Positions 24,087 to 33,453 of a stretch of 64,000 nucleotides of DNA are shown in pieces. Within the stretch, counting starts at the first letter, position 1. Each line of letters opens with the position of its first letter. The notes beneath the pieces are model-generated. The model was not told the DNA's origin, searched no databases, and worked only from the letters and a program-made list of their open reading frames with translations. Both the position numbers and the translations under genes were made by a program. Source of the stretch: Ensifer sp. MPMI2T. GTDB taxonomy: Bacteria; Pseudomonadota; Alphaproteobacteria; Rhizobiales; Rhizobiaceae. Location: the NCBI RefSeq assembly GCF_004827385.1, contig NZ_SRXN01000001.1:124001-188000 (forward strand), in the 5' to 3' direction.

Positions 24087-24260
24087 CGTGACTCCTCCTC
24101 TGGCGCCCGCTTCACCCGGTAATTTGGCCCGAGGATGATGCGAACGCAGGCACACGGATTGCGAACGATCTGTCACCTCCGCGCGCAATTGACCGGACAT
24201 CAACCCTGTGGAACCTAAGCCATAGGTGCCGGTTTAGGCAACGCCTGCAGGAGGACTCTC

Positions 24261-25247
24261 ATGCCGCAGCTCATCGATGGAAAATGGGTCAAGGATGACG
24301 TCGCCGCGAGCGAAATGAAGGACGGTGCCTTCCATCGTGAGCCGACCCGGTTCCACGGCTGGGTCACGCCCGACGGACGGACCGGCCCGGATGGGCAACC
24401 GGCGCTGCCGGCGGCGGCCGGGCGCTACCGGCTGTTCGTCTCTTATCTGTGCCCCTGGGCATCACGCACGATCGCCATGCGAAACCTCAAGGGCCTCGAA
24501 GCTGTCGTCGGTCTGACGGTCGCCGAACCCGTTCTGGGTGAGGATGGCTGGACTTATGACCAGCCGGTCGACGCCGGCGTGCGTGTCGGAGAGATTCGAT
24601 ACCATCATCAGCTCTACACGGCGAGCGATCCGCATTACACCGGCAAGGTATCGGTACCGGTGCTGTGGGACATGAAAGAAGGCCGCATCATAAACAACGA
24701 ATCGGCCGACATCATCCGCATCCTCAATTCGGCATTCGCACATCTGACCGGTAATCGCCTGGATTTCTATCCCGCAGCCCTGCGCGCGGAGATCGATCGC
24801 TGGAACGAGCCGATCTATGCCCGCGTCAACAACGGCGTCTATCGCGCCGGTTTCGCCAAGACGCAGGCAGCCTATGACGAGGCGGTTTTCAGTCTGTTCG
24901 ACATGCTCGACGAGCTCGAACAGCATCTTGCTCAGAATCGCTATCTTGCCGGCGCCTATCTCACCGAGGCGGATATTCGACTTTTCGTCACCTTGATCCG
25001 TTTTCACGGCGTCTTCAAGTGCAACATCCGCCGGATCGAGGACTACCCGTCGCTGTCGAATTACATGCGCGAAATCTATCAGTGGCCCGGCATTCGTGAA
25101 TCGGTGCGCATCGATCACATAAAACGCGGCTACTACGGCATGCGCCATGTCAATCCGACCGGAATAGTTCCGGCGGGACCGATGCTTGATTTCGACCGCC
25201 CGCATGATCGCACCCGCCTCCGCGGCCTCGGCGTTTTCGGCAATTAG
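24261..25247 (+). CDS. Glutathionyl-hydroquinone reductase (YqjG/ECM4 family)
   Basis: A 328-residue xi-class GST that reduces glutathionyl-hydroquinones with glutathione. The catalytic Cys is in SYLCPWASRTIAMRNLKGLE (canonical CPWAHRT with Ser for His). The signature block for the family follows: YTASDPHYTGKVSVPVLWD, NNESADIIRILN, and in the C-terminal domain YLTEADIRLFVTLIRFHGVF. AGGAGGA precedes the ATG. It stands alone, with 393 bp of non-coding sequence after it. Confidence 0.94.
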   Translation: MPQLIDGKWVKDDVAASEMKDGAFHREPTRFHGWVTPDGRTGPDGQPALPAAAGRYRLFVSYLCPWASRTIAMRNLKGLEAVVGLTVAEPVLGEDGWTYDQPVDAGVRVGEIRYHHQLYTASDPHYTGKVSVPVLWDMKEGRIINNESADIIRILNSAFAHLTGNRLDFYPAALRAEIDRWNEPIYARVNNGVYRAGFAKTQAAYDEAVFSLFDMLDELEQHLAQNRYLAGAYLTEADIRLFVTLIRFHGVFKCNIRRIEDYPSLSNYMREIYQWPGIRESVRIDHIKRGYYGMRHVNPTGIVPAGPMLDFDRPHDRTRLRGLGVFGN

Positions 25248-25640
25248 AGTGGGCGGCGGTCTACGGCCGACGCTCCCCCCGACACAGGCGGAACGGGCAG
25301 TCCGATTTTCTCCGAATTTACTAAGGAAGCAGATCTTTGAGGGGCCACAAAGAGGCCCCATTGATAAACCGTGGAACACCGCTAAGTTAATGGAAGTTCT
25401 GATGGATAGGAGCCCGGTGGGGCCAGCCTGACGAAATTCCCGGCGCGGCGACCTGCGGTACCCTGCCTGCCGGAAGCCTTGGGCTGAAGCCAAGTCGGTT
25501 CTCGCTTTTCAGGATGCGTCAGCGCCATTTCCTGATGTGCATGCCTGCACGCATATCCTCCAAAAGCCGAATCGAACCGCCCGAGCGTCTCCTGTGCGGA
25601 AGGACCTTATGTCCGTGTAGGTCTGATGCTGAGGTAGGAT
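25248..25640. other. 393-bp intergenic region upstream of cfa
   Basis: No gene supported. It holds two mutually exclusive short stems at 25335-25359: CTTTG/CAAAG and GGGGCC/GGCCCC share bases. No recognised riboswitch or Pho box. A presumed cfa promoter must lie here but I cannot place it. Confidence 0.4.
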
Positions 25641-26897
25641 ATGAATGCGGCATTGTTGAACATGCTCCGCCGTCTTGTCCAAAAGGGCAAGCTGACGGTT
25701 ATTTTCTCATCGGGCGAAGAGGTGGCCCTCGGAGATGGCACGGGGAAGCCCGCCACCATACGGATTGCCGATGCTGGGGCTGAAAAAGCCATCCTGCACG
25801 ACCCCGGCCTCAAGTTCGGTGAAATGTACATGGACGGTCGCGTGCTCGTCGAGGAAGGCAATATTTTCGACGTGCTGTCCATTGCCAAGAGTAACGACCT
25901 CGCAAACGCAGCGACCTTCCGAAATTCGATCGTTGCGCTGCTGCATGTGCTGCGTCAGCAACTGAAGAGCCGGCTTCCCGTCAACCGCAATCGCCACAAC
26001 GTCGCCCATCACTACGATCTCGACGGGAAGCTCTTCAATCTCTTCCTCGATGAGGATTGGCAATATTCCTGCGCCTATTTCCATCCGCCGGGTATTTCGC
26101 TCGATGAGGCCCAGCGCGCCAAGAAGCGGCACATCGCGGCGAAGCTCCTGCTCGAGCCCGGCCAGAAGGTGCTCGAAGTCGGTTCCGGCTGGGGCGGCAT
26201 GGCGATGTATCTCGCCGAGTCGTCCGGCGTCGAAGTCACCGGCATCACGCTAAGCGAGGAGCAACTGAAGGTCTCGCGCGAGCGCGCGACGCGACGCGGA
26301 CTGGCCGACCGCGTGCGCTTCGAACTGCAGGACTATCGTACGATGCAGGGGCAGCAGTTCGACCGCATCGTCTCGGTCGGCATGTTCGAGCACGTGGGCA
26401 TCGGCAACTACGGCAACTTTTTCCGCAAGATGAAAGAGTTGCTGACACCCGAAGGGGTGATGCTGCTTCACTCCATCGGCCAGATCTACAAGCCGTGGGC
26501 CACCAATCCCTGGATCGAGAAATACATCTTCCCCGGCGGTTACATCCCGGCTCTCTCCGAAGTGCTGCCGTCCGTCGAGAGCACCCGGCTGCTCGTCAAG
26601 GATATCGAGGTTCTGCCGATGCACTACGCCTGGACGCTGAGGGCCTGGCGTGAGCGCTTCGTGGCGAAACGGGAGGAGGCGATCAGGCTTTACGACGAAC
26701 GCTTCTTCCGGATGTGGGAATTCTATCTCGCAGCCTCGGAAACCGCCTTTCTCTACGACAAGCACTTCGTCTTCCAATTGCAGCTTTCGCCATCCCTGGG
26801 ATCGGTGCCGGTCTCGCGGGACTATATCGCTGAAAAGGAGCGCGAACTGCTCGAATTCGAGAGAACCCGTCGGCGATTGGAACTGGTCGCGGTCTAG
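25641..26897 (+). CDS. cfa: Cyclopropane-fatty-acyl-phospholipid synthase
   Basis: A 418-residue SAM-dependent enzyme that converts cis-unsaturated acyl chains of membrane phospholipids to cyclopropane chains. N-terminal lipid-binding part (about 1-120), then NVAHHYDLDGKLFNLFLDED, the SAM-binding GxGxG-like motif VLEVGSGWGGMAMYLAE, ITLSEEQLKVSRERA, and the bicarbonate-site/active-site residues in RIVSVGMFEHVGIGNYG. S. meliloti has two cfa genes; I cannot say which this is. The long upstream region fits independent regulation. Confidence 0.95.
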   Translation: MNAALLNMLRRLVQKGKLTVIFSSGEEVALGDGTGKPATIRIADAGAEKAILHDPGLKFGEMYMDGRVLVEEGNIFDVLSIAKSNDLANAATFRNSIVALLHVLRQQLKSRLPVNRNRHNVAHHYDLDGKLFNLFLDEDWQYSCAYFHPPGISLDEAQRAKKRHIAAKLLLEPGQKVLEVGSGWGGMAMYLAESSGVEVTGITLSEEQLKVSRERATRRGLADRVRFELQDYRTMQGQQFDRIVSVGMFEHVGIGNYGNFFRKMKELLTPEGVMLLHSIGQIYKPWATNPWIEKYIFPGGYIPALSEVLPSVESTRLLVKDIEVLPMHYAWTLRAWRERFVAKREEAIRLYDERFFRMWEFYLAASETAFLYDKHFVFQLQLSPSLGSVPVSRDYIAEKERELLEFERTRRRLELVAV

Positions 26898-26926
26898 TGC
26901 CGAAATAGGCGCCGCCGTGTGTCCTG

Positions 26927-26952
26927 CTGCCGCTCCGTGAGTGAAGCGGCAG
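26927..26952 (+). terminator. Stem-loop after cfa
   Basis: CTGCCGCT and AGCGGCAG with a 10-nt loop, 30 nt downstream of the cfa stop; no T-run. Confidence 0.4.
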
Positions 26953-27063
26953 ACATCCTCTGCGATCTCCTGTGGAGTTCGGACAGGAGAGCATCGGCCT
27001 TCACTTGGCCTTGATGGTCTGCGTCAGTATGGTCCGCCCCTGAAACAGCATACGGAACGCAGA

Positions 27064-29367
27064 ATGACCGCAAAGCCCATTGCCGCCATCATCGCAAGCG
27101 AGATCAAGGCAACCGCCGCCCAGGTTGCCGCTGCCGTCGACCTGCTCGACGGGGGAGCAACGGTGCCTTTCATTGCCCGCTATCGCAAGGAGGTCACCGG
27201 CGGACTCGACGACACGCAGTTGCGCGTGCTTTCGGAGCGGCTCACTTATCTGCGTGAACTCGAGGCGCGTCGGAACTCGATCCTCGAGTCGATCCGCGGC
27301 CAGGACAAGCTCACCGACGAGCTCGAACGCAAGATCGCCGCTGCCGTCACAAAGGCGGAGCTAGAGGACATCTATCTGCCCTACAAACCGAAGCGGCGAA
27401 CCAAGGCCGAAATTGCCCGGGAGCGGGGCCTTGGACCACTGGCGGAGGCGATTCTTGCCGATCGGTCGGCCGCACCGTCTGACCGGGCCGGCGCGTTCCT
27501 GTCGGCCGATGTAACGGACATCAAGGCGGCACTCGAAGGCGCCCGCGACATCATCGCCGAGGGCATGACCGAAAATGCCGACCTTCTTGGGCGTCTGCGC
27601 AACTACATGAAGGATGCGGCCTTCCTGCGCGCCAGCGTGGTCGACGGCAAGCAGGAAGCTGGAGCGAAATTCTCGGACTATTTCAATCACTCCGAACGCT
27701 GGGCAACGGCGCCCGGCCATCGGGCGCTTGCGATGCTGCGCGGCTGGAATGAGGAAATCCTCTCCGTCGACATCGTCGTCGACCAGGACGACGCGTCGCC
27801 GATGAAACCGGTCGAGCGCATGATCGCGGCCGCCTACAACGTCGGGGCGCACCTGCCCGGCGACAAGTGGCTCGCGGACGTGATCGGTTGGACCTGGCGG
27901 GTGAAGCTTTCCATGTCGCTCTCGCTGGACCTGATGCGTGAATTGCGGGAGCGGGCGGAAGAAGAGGCAATCCGGGTCTTCGCGCGCAATCTCAAGGATC
28001 TGCTGCTTGCCGCGCCAGCGGGCTCGCGGGCGACGATGGGCCTTGATCCGGGCATCCGCACGGGGGTCAAGGTCGCGGTTGTCGACGGCACCGGCAAATT
28101 GCTCGACACGAGAACGGTCTATCCTTTTCCGCCGAAAAACGACATTCGCGGCACCCAGGCGGAGCTCGCATCGCTCATCCGCAAGCACAAGGTCGAGCTG
28201 ATTGCCATCGGCAACGGCACTGGCAGCCGCGAGACTGAGAAGCTTGTGGCCGATATGCTCGCGCAACTGCCGGCGCCGAAACCCACAAAGGTCATCGTCT
28301 CCGAGGCCGGGGCATCGGTCTATTCCGCGTCCGAAACGGCGGCGGCCGAATTTCCGATGCTCGACGTCTCGCTGCGCGGTGCCGTTTCGATCGCCCGGAG
28401 ATTGCAGGATCCGCTCGCCGAACTCGTCAAGATCGAGCCGAAATCGATCGGCGTCGGTCAATACCAGCACGATGTCGACCAGTCGAAGCTCAGCCGCTCG
28501 CTCGACGCGGTCGTCGAAGATGCGGTGAACGCGGTCGGCGTCGATCTCAACACCGCCTCGGCATCGTTGCTGGCGCGCGTCTCGGGTCTCGGCAAATCCT
28601 CTGCGGAAGCGATTGTCGCGCACCGTGACGCGGCCGGGCCTTTTTCCAGCCGTCAGCAACTTTTGAAGGTGCCGCGTCTTGGTGCCCGGACCTTCGAGCA
28701 ATGTGCTGGCTTTCTGCGGATACCAAACGGAACGGAGCCGCTCGATGCGTCCTCGGTGCACCCGGAAGCCTATCGTGTCGCGAAAAAGATCGTCGCCGCT
28801 TGCGGCCGCGACGTCCGGTCACTGATGGGCGACAGCGCTGCTCTGAAGAAACTCGATCCGCGCGCCTTTGTCGACGAGCGATTCGGCCTGCCGACGGTCA
28901 GGGACATCCTTGCAGAGCTGGAAAAGCCCGGCCGCGATCCGCGCCCGAGCTTCAAGACCGCGACCTTTGCCGAGGGCGTCGATGACATCAAGGATCTGAA
29001 AGTCGGGATGCAACTCGAGGGTACCGTCACGAATGTCGCCGCCTTCGGAGCATTCGTCGACATCGGCGTGCATCAGGATGGCCTTGTCCACGTGTCGCAA
29101 CTGGCCGACCGCTTCATCAAGGACCCGCATGAGGTCGTGAAGGCGGGCGATGTCGTGCAGGTGCGTGTTACCGAAGTCGACGTTGCCCGCAAGCGTATCG
29201 GTCTTTCGATGCGCAAGGACGGCGGCGCGGACAGGGGCCGCGAGGCGAGGGGATCCGCATCGAGTGGTAGCGGCGCCCGCAATGCAGCCGAGCGTCAGCC
29301 GCGATCGCAAGCGCCGGCTCAGGGAGCGCTTGGCGCCGCATTGATGGCGGCGATGAAAGAAAAGTGA
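27064..29367 (+). CDS. tex: Tex-type RNA-binding transcriptional accessory protein
   Basis: A 767-residue multidomain protein of the Tex/Spt6 family. N-terminal HTH-like Tex domain ([20 protein letters not shown]), YqgF/RNase H-like domain ([19 protein letters not shown], about 330-450), helix-hairpin-helix motifs ([32 protein letters not shown]) and a C-terminal S1 domain ([20 protein letters not shown]). A low-complexity Gly/Arg tail ends it. It binds RNA and affects transcription elongation and virulence/stress genes in other bacteria. The start [14 protein letters not shown] at 27064 is the family start; an upstream frame from 26941 is not. Confidence 0.95.
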   Translation: MTAKPIAAIIASEIKATAAQVAAAVDLLDGGATVPFIARYRKEVTGGLDDTQLRVLSERLTYLRELEARRNSILESIRGQDKLTDELERKIAAAVTKAELEDIYLPYKPKRRTKAEIARERGLGPLAEAILADRSAAPSDRAGAFLSADVTDIKAALEGARDIIAEGMTENADLLGRLRNYMKDAAFLRASVVDGKQEAGAKFSDYFNHSERWATAPGHRALAMLRGWNEEILSVDIVVDQDDASPMKPVERMIAAAYNVGAHLPGDKWLADVIGWTWRVKLSMSLSLDLMRELRERAEEEAIRVFARNLKDLLLAAPAGSRATMGLDPGIRTGVKVAVVDGTGKLLDTRTVYPFPPKNDIRGTQAELASLIRKHKVELIAIGNGTGSRETEKLVADMLAQLPAPKPTKVIVSEAGASVYSASETAAAEFPMLDVSLRGAVSIARRLQDPLAELVKIEPKSIGVGQYQHDVDQSKLSRSLDAVVEDAVNAVGVDLNTASASLLARVSGLGKSSAEAIVAHRDAAGPFSSRQQLLKVPRLGARTFEQCAGFLRIPNGTEPLDASSVHPEAYRVAKKIVAACGRDVRSLMGDSAALKKLDPRAFVDERFGLPTVRDILAELEKPGRDPRPSFKTATFAEGVDDIKDLKVGMQLEGTVTNVAAFGAFVDIGVHQDGLVHVSQLADRFIKDPHEVVKAGDVVQVRVTEVDVARKRIGLSMRKDGGADRGREARGSASSGSGARNAAERQPRSQAPAQGALGAALMAAMKEK

Positions 29368-29433
29368 TCGGGAAAGTGGAACGGCCGGTGCCAACGATCG
29401 TTTCTCCAGCATCGACTGTTGGCATGACGGCTC

Positions 29434-29457
29434 TCAGGTGCATGATCAGGTGCATGA
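29434..29457 (+). repeat. Tandem 12-bp direct repeat
   Basis: TCAGGTGCATGA occurs twice without spacing, just before an AT-rich stretch (atatattagttaattgaaat) that could be a promoter for the gene at 29627. Looks like a two-site operator. Confidence 0.5.
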
Positions 29458-29512
29458 TCTATATATTAGTTAATTGAAATATAACCTGCTTTCCGTCATA
29501 CTCCTCTCGTGG

Positions 29513-29612
29513 CGACACCGGTCTCGGGTCGCGAGTAGGTGTCGACCATAGAATGCCGGTCCACGGCGGAACAGGTCAGCGGAAAATCCTCTTCCGCCGG
29601 GAGCCCCCGGCG
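29513..29612 (+). promoter_or_regulatory. Structured leader with two hairpins
   Basis: Hairpin 1 (29513-29544) has CGACACC/GGTGTCG outer and CTCG/CGAG inner stems. Hairpin 2 (29595-29612) is a perfect 7-bp CGCCGGG-AGCC-CCCGGCG directly followed by AAAGGAGG, the Shine-Dalgarno of the next gene. The placement suggests RNA-level control or mRNA stabilisation. Confidence 0.45.
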
Positions 29613-29626
29613 AAAGGAGGTGCCTC

Positions 29627-29941
29627 ATGGTAGGCAATGTGATCCGCGGCCTCACGAGAGCCATCATATTGGCTGTAGCAGTGATGGCACATCCCTATCC
29701 GGCGGACTCGCAGGCGATCGCGAATTGTGCCGACCGATCCCAGGTGATCGAGTTTCTAGCGCAGAAGTATGACGAGAAGCCCGCGGCGATCGGATTGATC
29801 AATCAGCAGGCTGTCATGGAAGTGTTTGCCGCCGACAACGGCAGTTGGACCCTGATCGTGACGGATGTCTCGGGCCGAAGCTGCGTCATCCTCGCAGGAA
29901 AAAGCTGGGACCCGATGCCGCCGGTGGGTCCGAAGGCGTGA
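29627..29941 (+). CDS. Small conserved secreted protein
   Basis: A 104-residue protein of unknown function. The N-terminus (VIRGLTRAIILAVAVMAHPYPADSQA) is a signal peptide. The mature ~75 residues contain an R-S-Q-V-I-E-F-L-A-Q-K-Y segment, a beta-hairpin-like SWTLIVTDVSGRSCVILAG and two cysteines, which may form a disulfide. AAAGGAGGT lies 6 nt before the ATG, one of the best ribosome-binding sites in the window. The gene follows a structured leader and a tandem repeat, so it appears specifically regulated. Confidence 0.75.
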   Translation: MVGNVIRGLTRAIILAVAVMAHPYPADSQAIANCADRSQVIEFLAQKYDEKPAAIGLINQQAVMEVFAADNGSWTLIVTDVSGRSCVILAGKSWDPMPPVGPKA

Positions 29942-29956
29942 CGACGCAGAGCACTG

Positions 29957-29991
29957 TCACGTGACGGCATGATAAATCCGCCATCACGTGA
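29957..29991. terminator. Terminator hairpin between convergent genes
   Basis: TCACGTGACGGC and GCCATCACGTGA pair over 12 bp with one mismatch and an 11-nt loop. It sits between the gene ending at 29941 and the rkpK end; AAAAC follows on + and a T-run precedes on the other strand, so it may work mainly for rkpK. Confidence 0.55.
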
Positions 29992-30029
29992 AAACTTCCT
30001 ATACCGGTTTCCGGAACGTACCCTACTGG

Positions 30030-31343
30030 TCAATCCGGCCGGCCGATGCTGGCGTAGCTGAAACCGTGCCTGGTCACTTCGTCCTTGCGGTAAATGTTGC
30101 GCAGGTCGACGAGCAACGGCGTGTTCATCACTGTCTTGAGCCGGGCGAAATCAAGCGCCCGGAATTCGTTCCACTCGGTCACGATGACCAGTGCGTCGGC
30201 ATTGGCCGCCGCATCGTAGGGGTCGGCCGCATAATCCATGCCGTCGATCACCTTACGGGCATTCTCGATCCCCTCCGGATCGTAGCCGACAACCTTGGCG
30301 CCAACGTCCTGCAGGGTCTGTACGATCGCGATCGCCGGGCTGTCGCGCATGTCGTCGGTGTTCGGTTTGAAGGTGAGGCCGAGGACGGCGACCTTGCGCC
30401 CGCGCAGATCACCACCTGCGGCGGCAATCACCTTGCGGCCCATCGCGCGCTTGCGGTTGTCGTTGATCGCAACGGTCGTCTCGACGAGGCGAACCGGGCT
30501 GTCGTGGTCCTGGGCGGTCTTGACGAGCGCCAGCGTATCCTTGGGGAAGCAGGAGCCGCCATAGCCCGGCCCGGCGTGCAGGAACTTCGAGCCGATGCGG
30601 CCGTCGAGGCCAATGCCGCGAGCGACATCCTGGACATCGGCGCCGACCTTTTCGCACAGATCAGCCATTTCGTTGATGAAGGTAATCTTCATCGCCAGGA
30701 AGGCGTTGCCGGCATACTTGATCAATTCGGAGGTGCGGCGCGTGGTAAAGACAAGCGGTGCCTGGTTGAGATAGAGCGGGCGGTAGACTTCGGTCATGAC
30801 TTCGCGTGCCCGCTGTTCATTGCCGTTGAGCCCGACGACAATGCGATCCGGTCGCTTGAAATCCTCGATCGCTGCACCCTCGCGCAGGAACTCCGGATTG
30901 GAGACCACGGCGACATCGGCTTCCGGATTGGTTTCGCGAATGATGCGCTCGACCTCGTCACCCGTTCCGACGGGAACCGTCGACTTCGTCACGACGACGG
31001 TGAAGCCGGAGAGATTGGTCGCGATCTCTCGGGCGGCCGCATAGACGTAGGAGAGATCGGCATGGCCGTCGCCGCGCCGGGACGGCGTGCCGACGGCGAT
31101 GAAGATCACATCGCTTTCTGCGACGGCCGACTTGAGGTCGGTCGTAAAGCTCAGGCGTCCCGACGCGACATTGCTGGCGACAAGATGGTCGAGGCCGGGT
31201 TCGAAGATCGGGATTTGCCCCTGCTTGAGCGCCTCGATCTTGCCCTCATCCTTGTCGAGGCAGATCACGTCGTGGCCAAAATCCGCAAAACAGACGCCCG
31301 AAACAAGGCCGACATAGCCGGCGCCGATCATCGTGATTTTCAT
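30030..31343 (-). CDS. rkpK: UDP-glucose 6-dehydrogenase
   Basis: A 437-residue NAD-dependent enzyme that oxidises UDP-glucose twice to UDP-glucuronate. N-terminal Rossmann motif MKITMIGAGYVGLVSGVCFA, VGTPSRRGDGHADLSYV, TKSTVPVGTGDEV, the central EFLREGAAIEDF and AGNAFLAMKITFINE, the catalytic Cys in GPGYGGSCFPKD and the C-terminal LGLTFKPNTDDMRDSPA. AAGGAAG lies before the ATG. Paired with lpsL on the same strand 136 bp upstream; in S. meliloti these supply UDP-glucuronate/galacturonate for K-antigen and LPS core. Confidence 0.95.
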   Translation of the reverse strand: MKITMIGAGYVGLVSGVCFADFGHDVICLDKDEGKIEALKQGQIPIFEPGLDHLVASNVASGRLSFTTDLKSAVAESDVIFIAVGTPSRRGDGHADLSYVYAAAREIATNLSGFTVVVTKSTVPVGTGDEVERIIRETNPEADVAVVSNPEFLREGAAIEDFKRPDRIVVGLNGNEQRAREVMTEVYRPLYLNQAPLVFTTRRTSELIKYAGNAFLAMKITFINEMADLCEKVGADVQDVARGIGLDGRIGSKFLHAGPGYGGSCFPKDTLALVKTAQDHDSPVRLVETTVAINDNRKRAMGRKVIAAAGGDLRGRKVAVLGLTFKPNTDDMRDSPAIAIVQTLQDVGAKVVGYDPEGIENARKVIDGMDYAADPYDAAANADALVIVTEWNEFRALDFARLKTVMNTPLLVDLRNIYRKDEVTRHGFSYASIGRPD

Positions 31344-31479
31344 CGGTTCTTCCTTTGTTTGGTGAGTTTTTCTTGGGGATGTCGGTTAGATAAGTCGATG
31401 TATTAAAGGCGAAATAGACCTATTTGCGACCATTTTAAGCCCGATCTGAGGTTTTGTCGCAGCCCCGTTGGCTGACCGG

Positions 31480-32505
31480 TCATGCGATCTGGCCGGTCTT
31501 ACGATAATGTTGCTCATACCATTCCGCAAAGCGCGCGACACCCTCCTCGACCGAAATCGACGGCTTGAAATCAGTCAGCGCTTCGAGCAGATCCGGCGAA
31601 GCGTAGGTGCGCGGAACGTCACCCTGTTGCATCGGAAGCATGTTGCGGATGGCGGGCCGGCCGACTGCCTTTTCAATCGTTTGGACGAAGGTCATCAATT
31701 CGACCGGCTGGCCGCCGCCGATGTTGACGACGCGGAACGGCGCCTGATGGGAGAGCGTGTCCTTTGCCTTTGCCGTTGGGACGCGATTTTCCTCCGCCGG
31801 CGTAACATGCGAGAGCCTGAGAATACCTTCGACGAGATCATCGATATAGGTGAAGTCCCGGCTCATCCGGCCCTCGCCGTAGACGTCGATCGGCCGGTCG
31901 TTGTAGATCGCGTCCACGAACTTGAACAGCGCCATGTCGGGGCGTCCCCACGGACCGTAGACCGTGAAGAAGCGGAACGCCGTCGTCGGCACCTTGTAGA
32001 GATGGGCGTAGCTATGCGCCATCAATTCCATCGATTTTTTCGTTGCCGCATAGAGCGTCAGCGGCTCGTCGGCCCGGTCCACCTCGGAAAAGGGAATCTT
32101 TTCGTTGGCGCCGTAGATCGAGGAGGTTGAGGCGAGCATCAGGTGTTTGGGGCCAACCGCGCGCGCAAGTTCCAGTATGTTCCAGGTGCCGACGAGGTTC
32201 GAGTCGACATAGGCCTTGGGATTTTCAAGGCTGTAGCGAACGCCCGCCTGCGCTGCGAGATGAATGATCACCTCGGGCTCTGCAAGCTCTGCAGCCTGGT
32301 CGAGCGCTCGCTGGTCCTCAAGCATCGCTGTTATCGCCTTGAAGCCATTGGAGCGCTTCAGGATCGCGTGGCGACGCTCCTTGAGCGTCACATCATAGTA
32401 GGGCGTCATGCCATCGAAGCCGACCACGAAGTGGCCCTCGTCGATCAGCCGTTTGGCGACGTGGAAACCGATGAAGCCTGCTGTGCCGGTAATCAGGTAG
32501 CGCAC
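31480..32505 (-). CDS. lpsL: UDP-glucuronate 4-epimerase
   Basis: A 341-residue extended SDR that interconverts UDP-glucuronate and UDP-galacturonate. [14 protein letters not shown] is the NAD-binding loop; the catalytic triad is Ser in ASTSSIYG and Tyr/Lys in [28 protein letters not shown] completes the family signature. I place the start at GTG 32505 ([13 protein letters not shown]), which gives 341 residues as I recall for S. meliloti LpsL; ATGs at 32523 and 32541 in the same frame are alternatives. Upstream neighbour of rkpK, whose product is its substrate. Confidence 0.92.
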   Translation of the reverse strand: MRYLITGTAGFIGFHVAKRLIDEGHFVVGFDGMTPYYDVTLKERRHAILKRSNGFKAITAMLEDQRALDQAAELAEPEVIIHLAAQAGVRYSLENPKAYVDSNLVGTWNILELARAVGPKHLMLASTSSIYGANEKIPFSEVDRADEPLTLYAATKKSMELMAHSYAHLYKVPTTAFRFFTVYGPWGRPDMALFKFVDAIYNDRPIDVYGEGRMSRDFTYIDDLVEGILRLSHVTPAEENRVPTAKAKDTLSHQAPFRVVNIGGGQPVELMTFVQTIEKAVGRPAIRNMLPMQQGDVPRTYASPDLLEALTDFKPSISVEEGVARFAEWYEQHYRKTGQIA

Positions 32506-32575
32506 GACGGTATCCCCAAATTGCATGGTCGGACCGTTCATACGAAGAAAGCGGGGCGATGGAAAGTCGAATCCG

Positions 32576-32908
32576 TCACTCGGGCGGGCTTTCGAGTCCG
32601 TGATGCAAGGCCGTCAGGACGGACATGGCGTGGCCCGCATACTGGCTGATCCAGCGATCGTGAATGGCTTGGATTGGTAGCGCATTCAAATGGTTCCATC
32701 GCTCGCGTCCCTCGCGGTGGACGAGGATCAGGCCTGCATCCTCCAGGACCTTCAGGTGCTGCATCACGGTGCAGCGGTCGAGCTGCGAGAATTGTTCGCA
32801 AAGCATGCCGGTCGTCTGAGGCGCGGCTTTCAGGGCGTCCAGCATCTGCCGGCGCAAGCCATTGGCCAGCGCCTTGAAAACGGCGTCGTCTTTCGAATCG
32901 GTTGACAT
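32576..32908 (-). CDS. ArsR-family transcriptional regulator
   Basis: A 110-residue winged-helix repressor. The HTH (about 20-75) reads [20 protein letters not shown], then the recognition part [20 protein letters not shown] and the wing [16 protein letters not shown]. The usual CxC metal site in helix 3 is absent (Cys37 and Cys45 only), so it probably senses something other than metals, as in the ArsR-AHSA1 pairs. Divergent from the AHSA1 gene, with a palindrome over its own start codon; autoregulation is likely. Confidence 0.88.
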   Translation of the reverse strand: MSTDSKDDAVFKALANGLRRQMLDALKAAPQTTGMLCEQFSQLDRCTVMQHLKVLEDAGLILVHREGRERWNHLNALPIQAIHDRWISQYAGHAMSVLTALHHGLESPPE

Positions 32909-32926
32909 GTTATATTTTTATAACAT
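32907..32926. promoter_or_regulatory. Operator-like palindrome of the ArsR divergon
   Basis: ATGTTATA-TTTT-TATAACAT is an 8-bp perfect inverted repeat with a 4-nt spacer. It overlaps the arsR start codon (32906-32908) and lies 34 bp before the AHSA1 ATG. AT-rich palindromes of this form are typical ArsR sites. Confidence 0.65.
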
Positions 32927-32959
32927 ATTATCGCGTGACACAATGACGAGGAGGAAGAC

Positions 32960-33442
32960 ATGACCTTGGAATTTCGCGTGAATGGTCGCATCGCCCGTCC
33001 TGTCGGTGAGGTGTTCGACGCTGTCGTCAATCCGGATCAACTCAGCCGCTATTTCGTGACGCTCGGCGGTGTCAGCGCGCCACTGGTCGCCGGCACGACC
33101 GTGACCTGGTGGGGCGAGGTGCCGGTGGAGGTGGAAACCGTCGAGCCGAATGAGAGAATCGTATTCCGCTGGGACGCCAAGGTGGCCGACGGCGAGGCCC
33201 CCTACCGGACAAAGGTGGAGATGCGCTTCAAGTCTCTCGATGACGGCGCAACGATGGTCACCATTGCCGAAACCGGTTGGCGGGAAAACGAGCAGGGGCA
33301 GAAAAGCTCCTACATGAACTGCGAAGGCTGGTCGCAGATGCTCGCCTGCATGAAGGCCTGGCTCGAATACGGCGTCAACTTGCGCGAGGGCTATTACGTG
33401 AGCGAACTCTCGGGCAACCCGGCGCTCGAGCCGGAAGCGTAG
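32960..33442 (+). CDS. SRPBCC (AHSA1-like) domain protein
   Basis: A 160-residue START/Bet v1-like protein. RPVGEVFDAVVNPDQLSRYF at the N-terminus, then TWWGEVPVEVETVEPNERIV and FRWDAK, and the long C-terminal helix with GWSQMLACMKAWLEYG. AHSA1-type domains bind hydrophobic ligands or Hsp90-like partners; the ligand here is unknown. Transcribed away from an ArsR-type repressor and directly followed by a VOC gene (11 nt), so the two probably form an ArsR-controlled operon. Confidence 0.88.
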   Translation: MTLEFRVNGRIARPVGEVFDAVVNPDQLSRYFVTLGGVSAPLVAGTTVTWWGEVPVEVETVEPNERIVFRWDAKVADGEAPYRTKVEMRFKSLDDGATMVTIAETGWRENEQGQKSSYMNCEGWSQMLACMKAWLEYGVNLREGYYVSELSGNPALEPEA

Positions 33443-33453
33443 GAGGGCATGCG

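Noticed and set aside
27361-28761. 466-residue antisense frame within tex
   Set aside because: Shadow frame with no ribosome-binding site; tex carries clear YqgF and S1 domains.
29988-31406. 472-residue open frame antisense to rkpK
   Set aside because: Shadow of rkpK; Arg/Asp/Val-rich with no recognisable domain.
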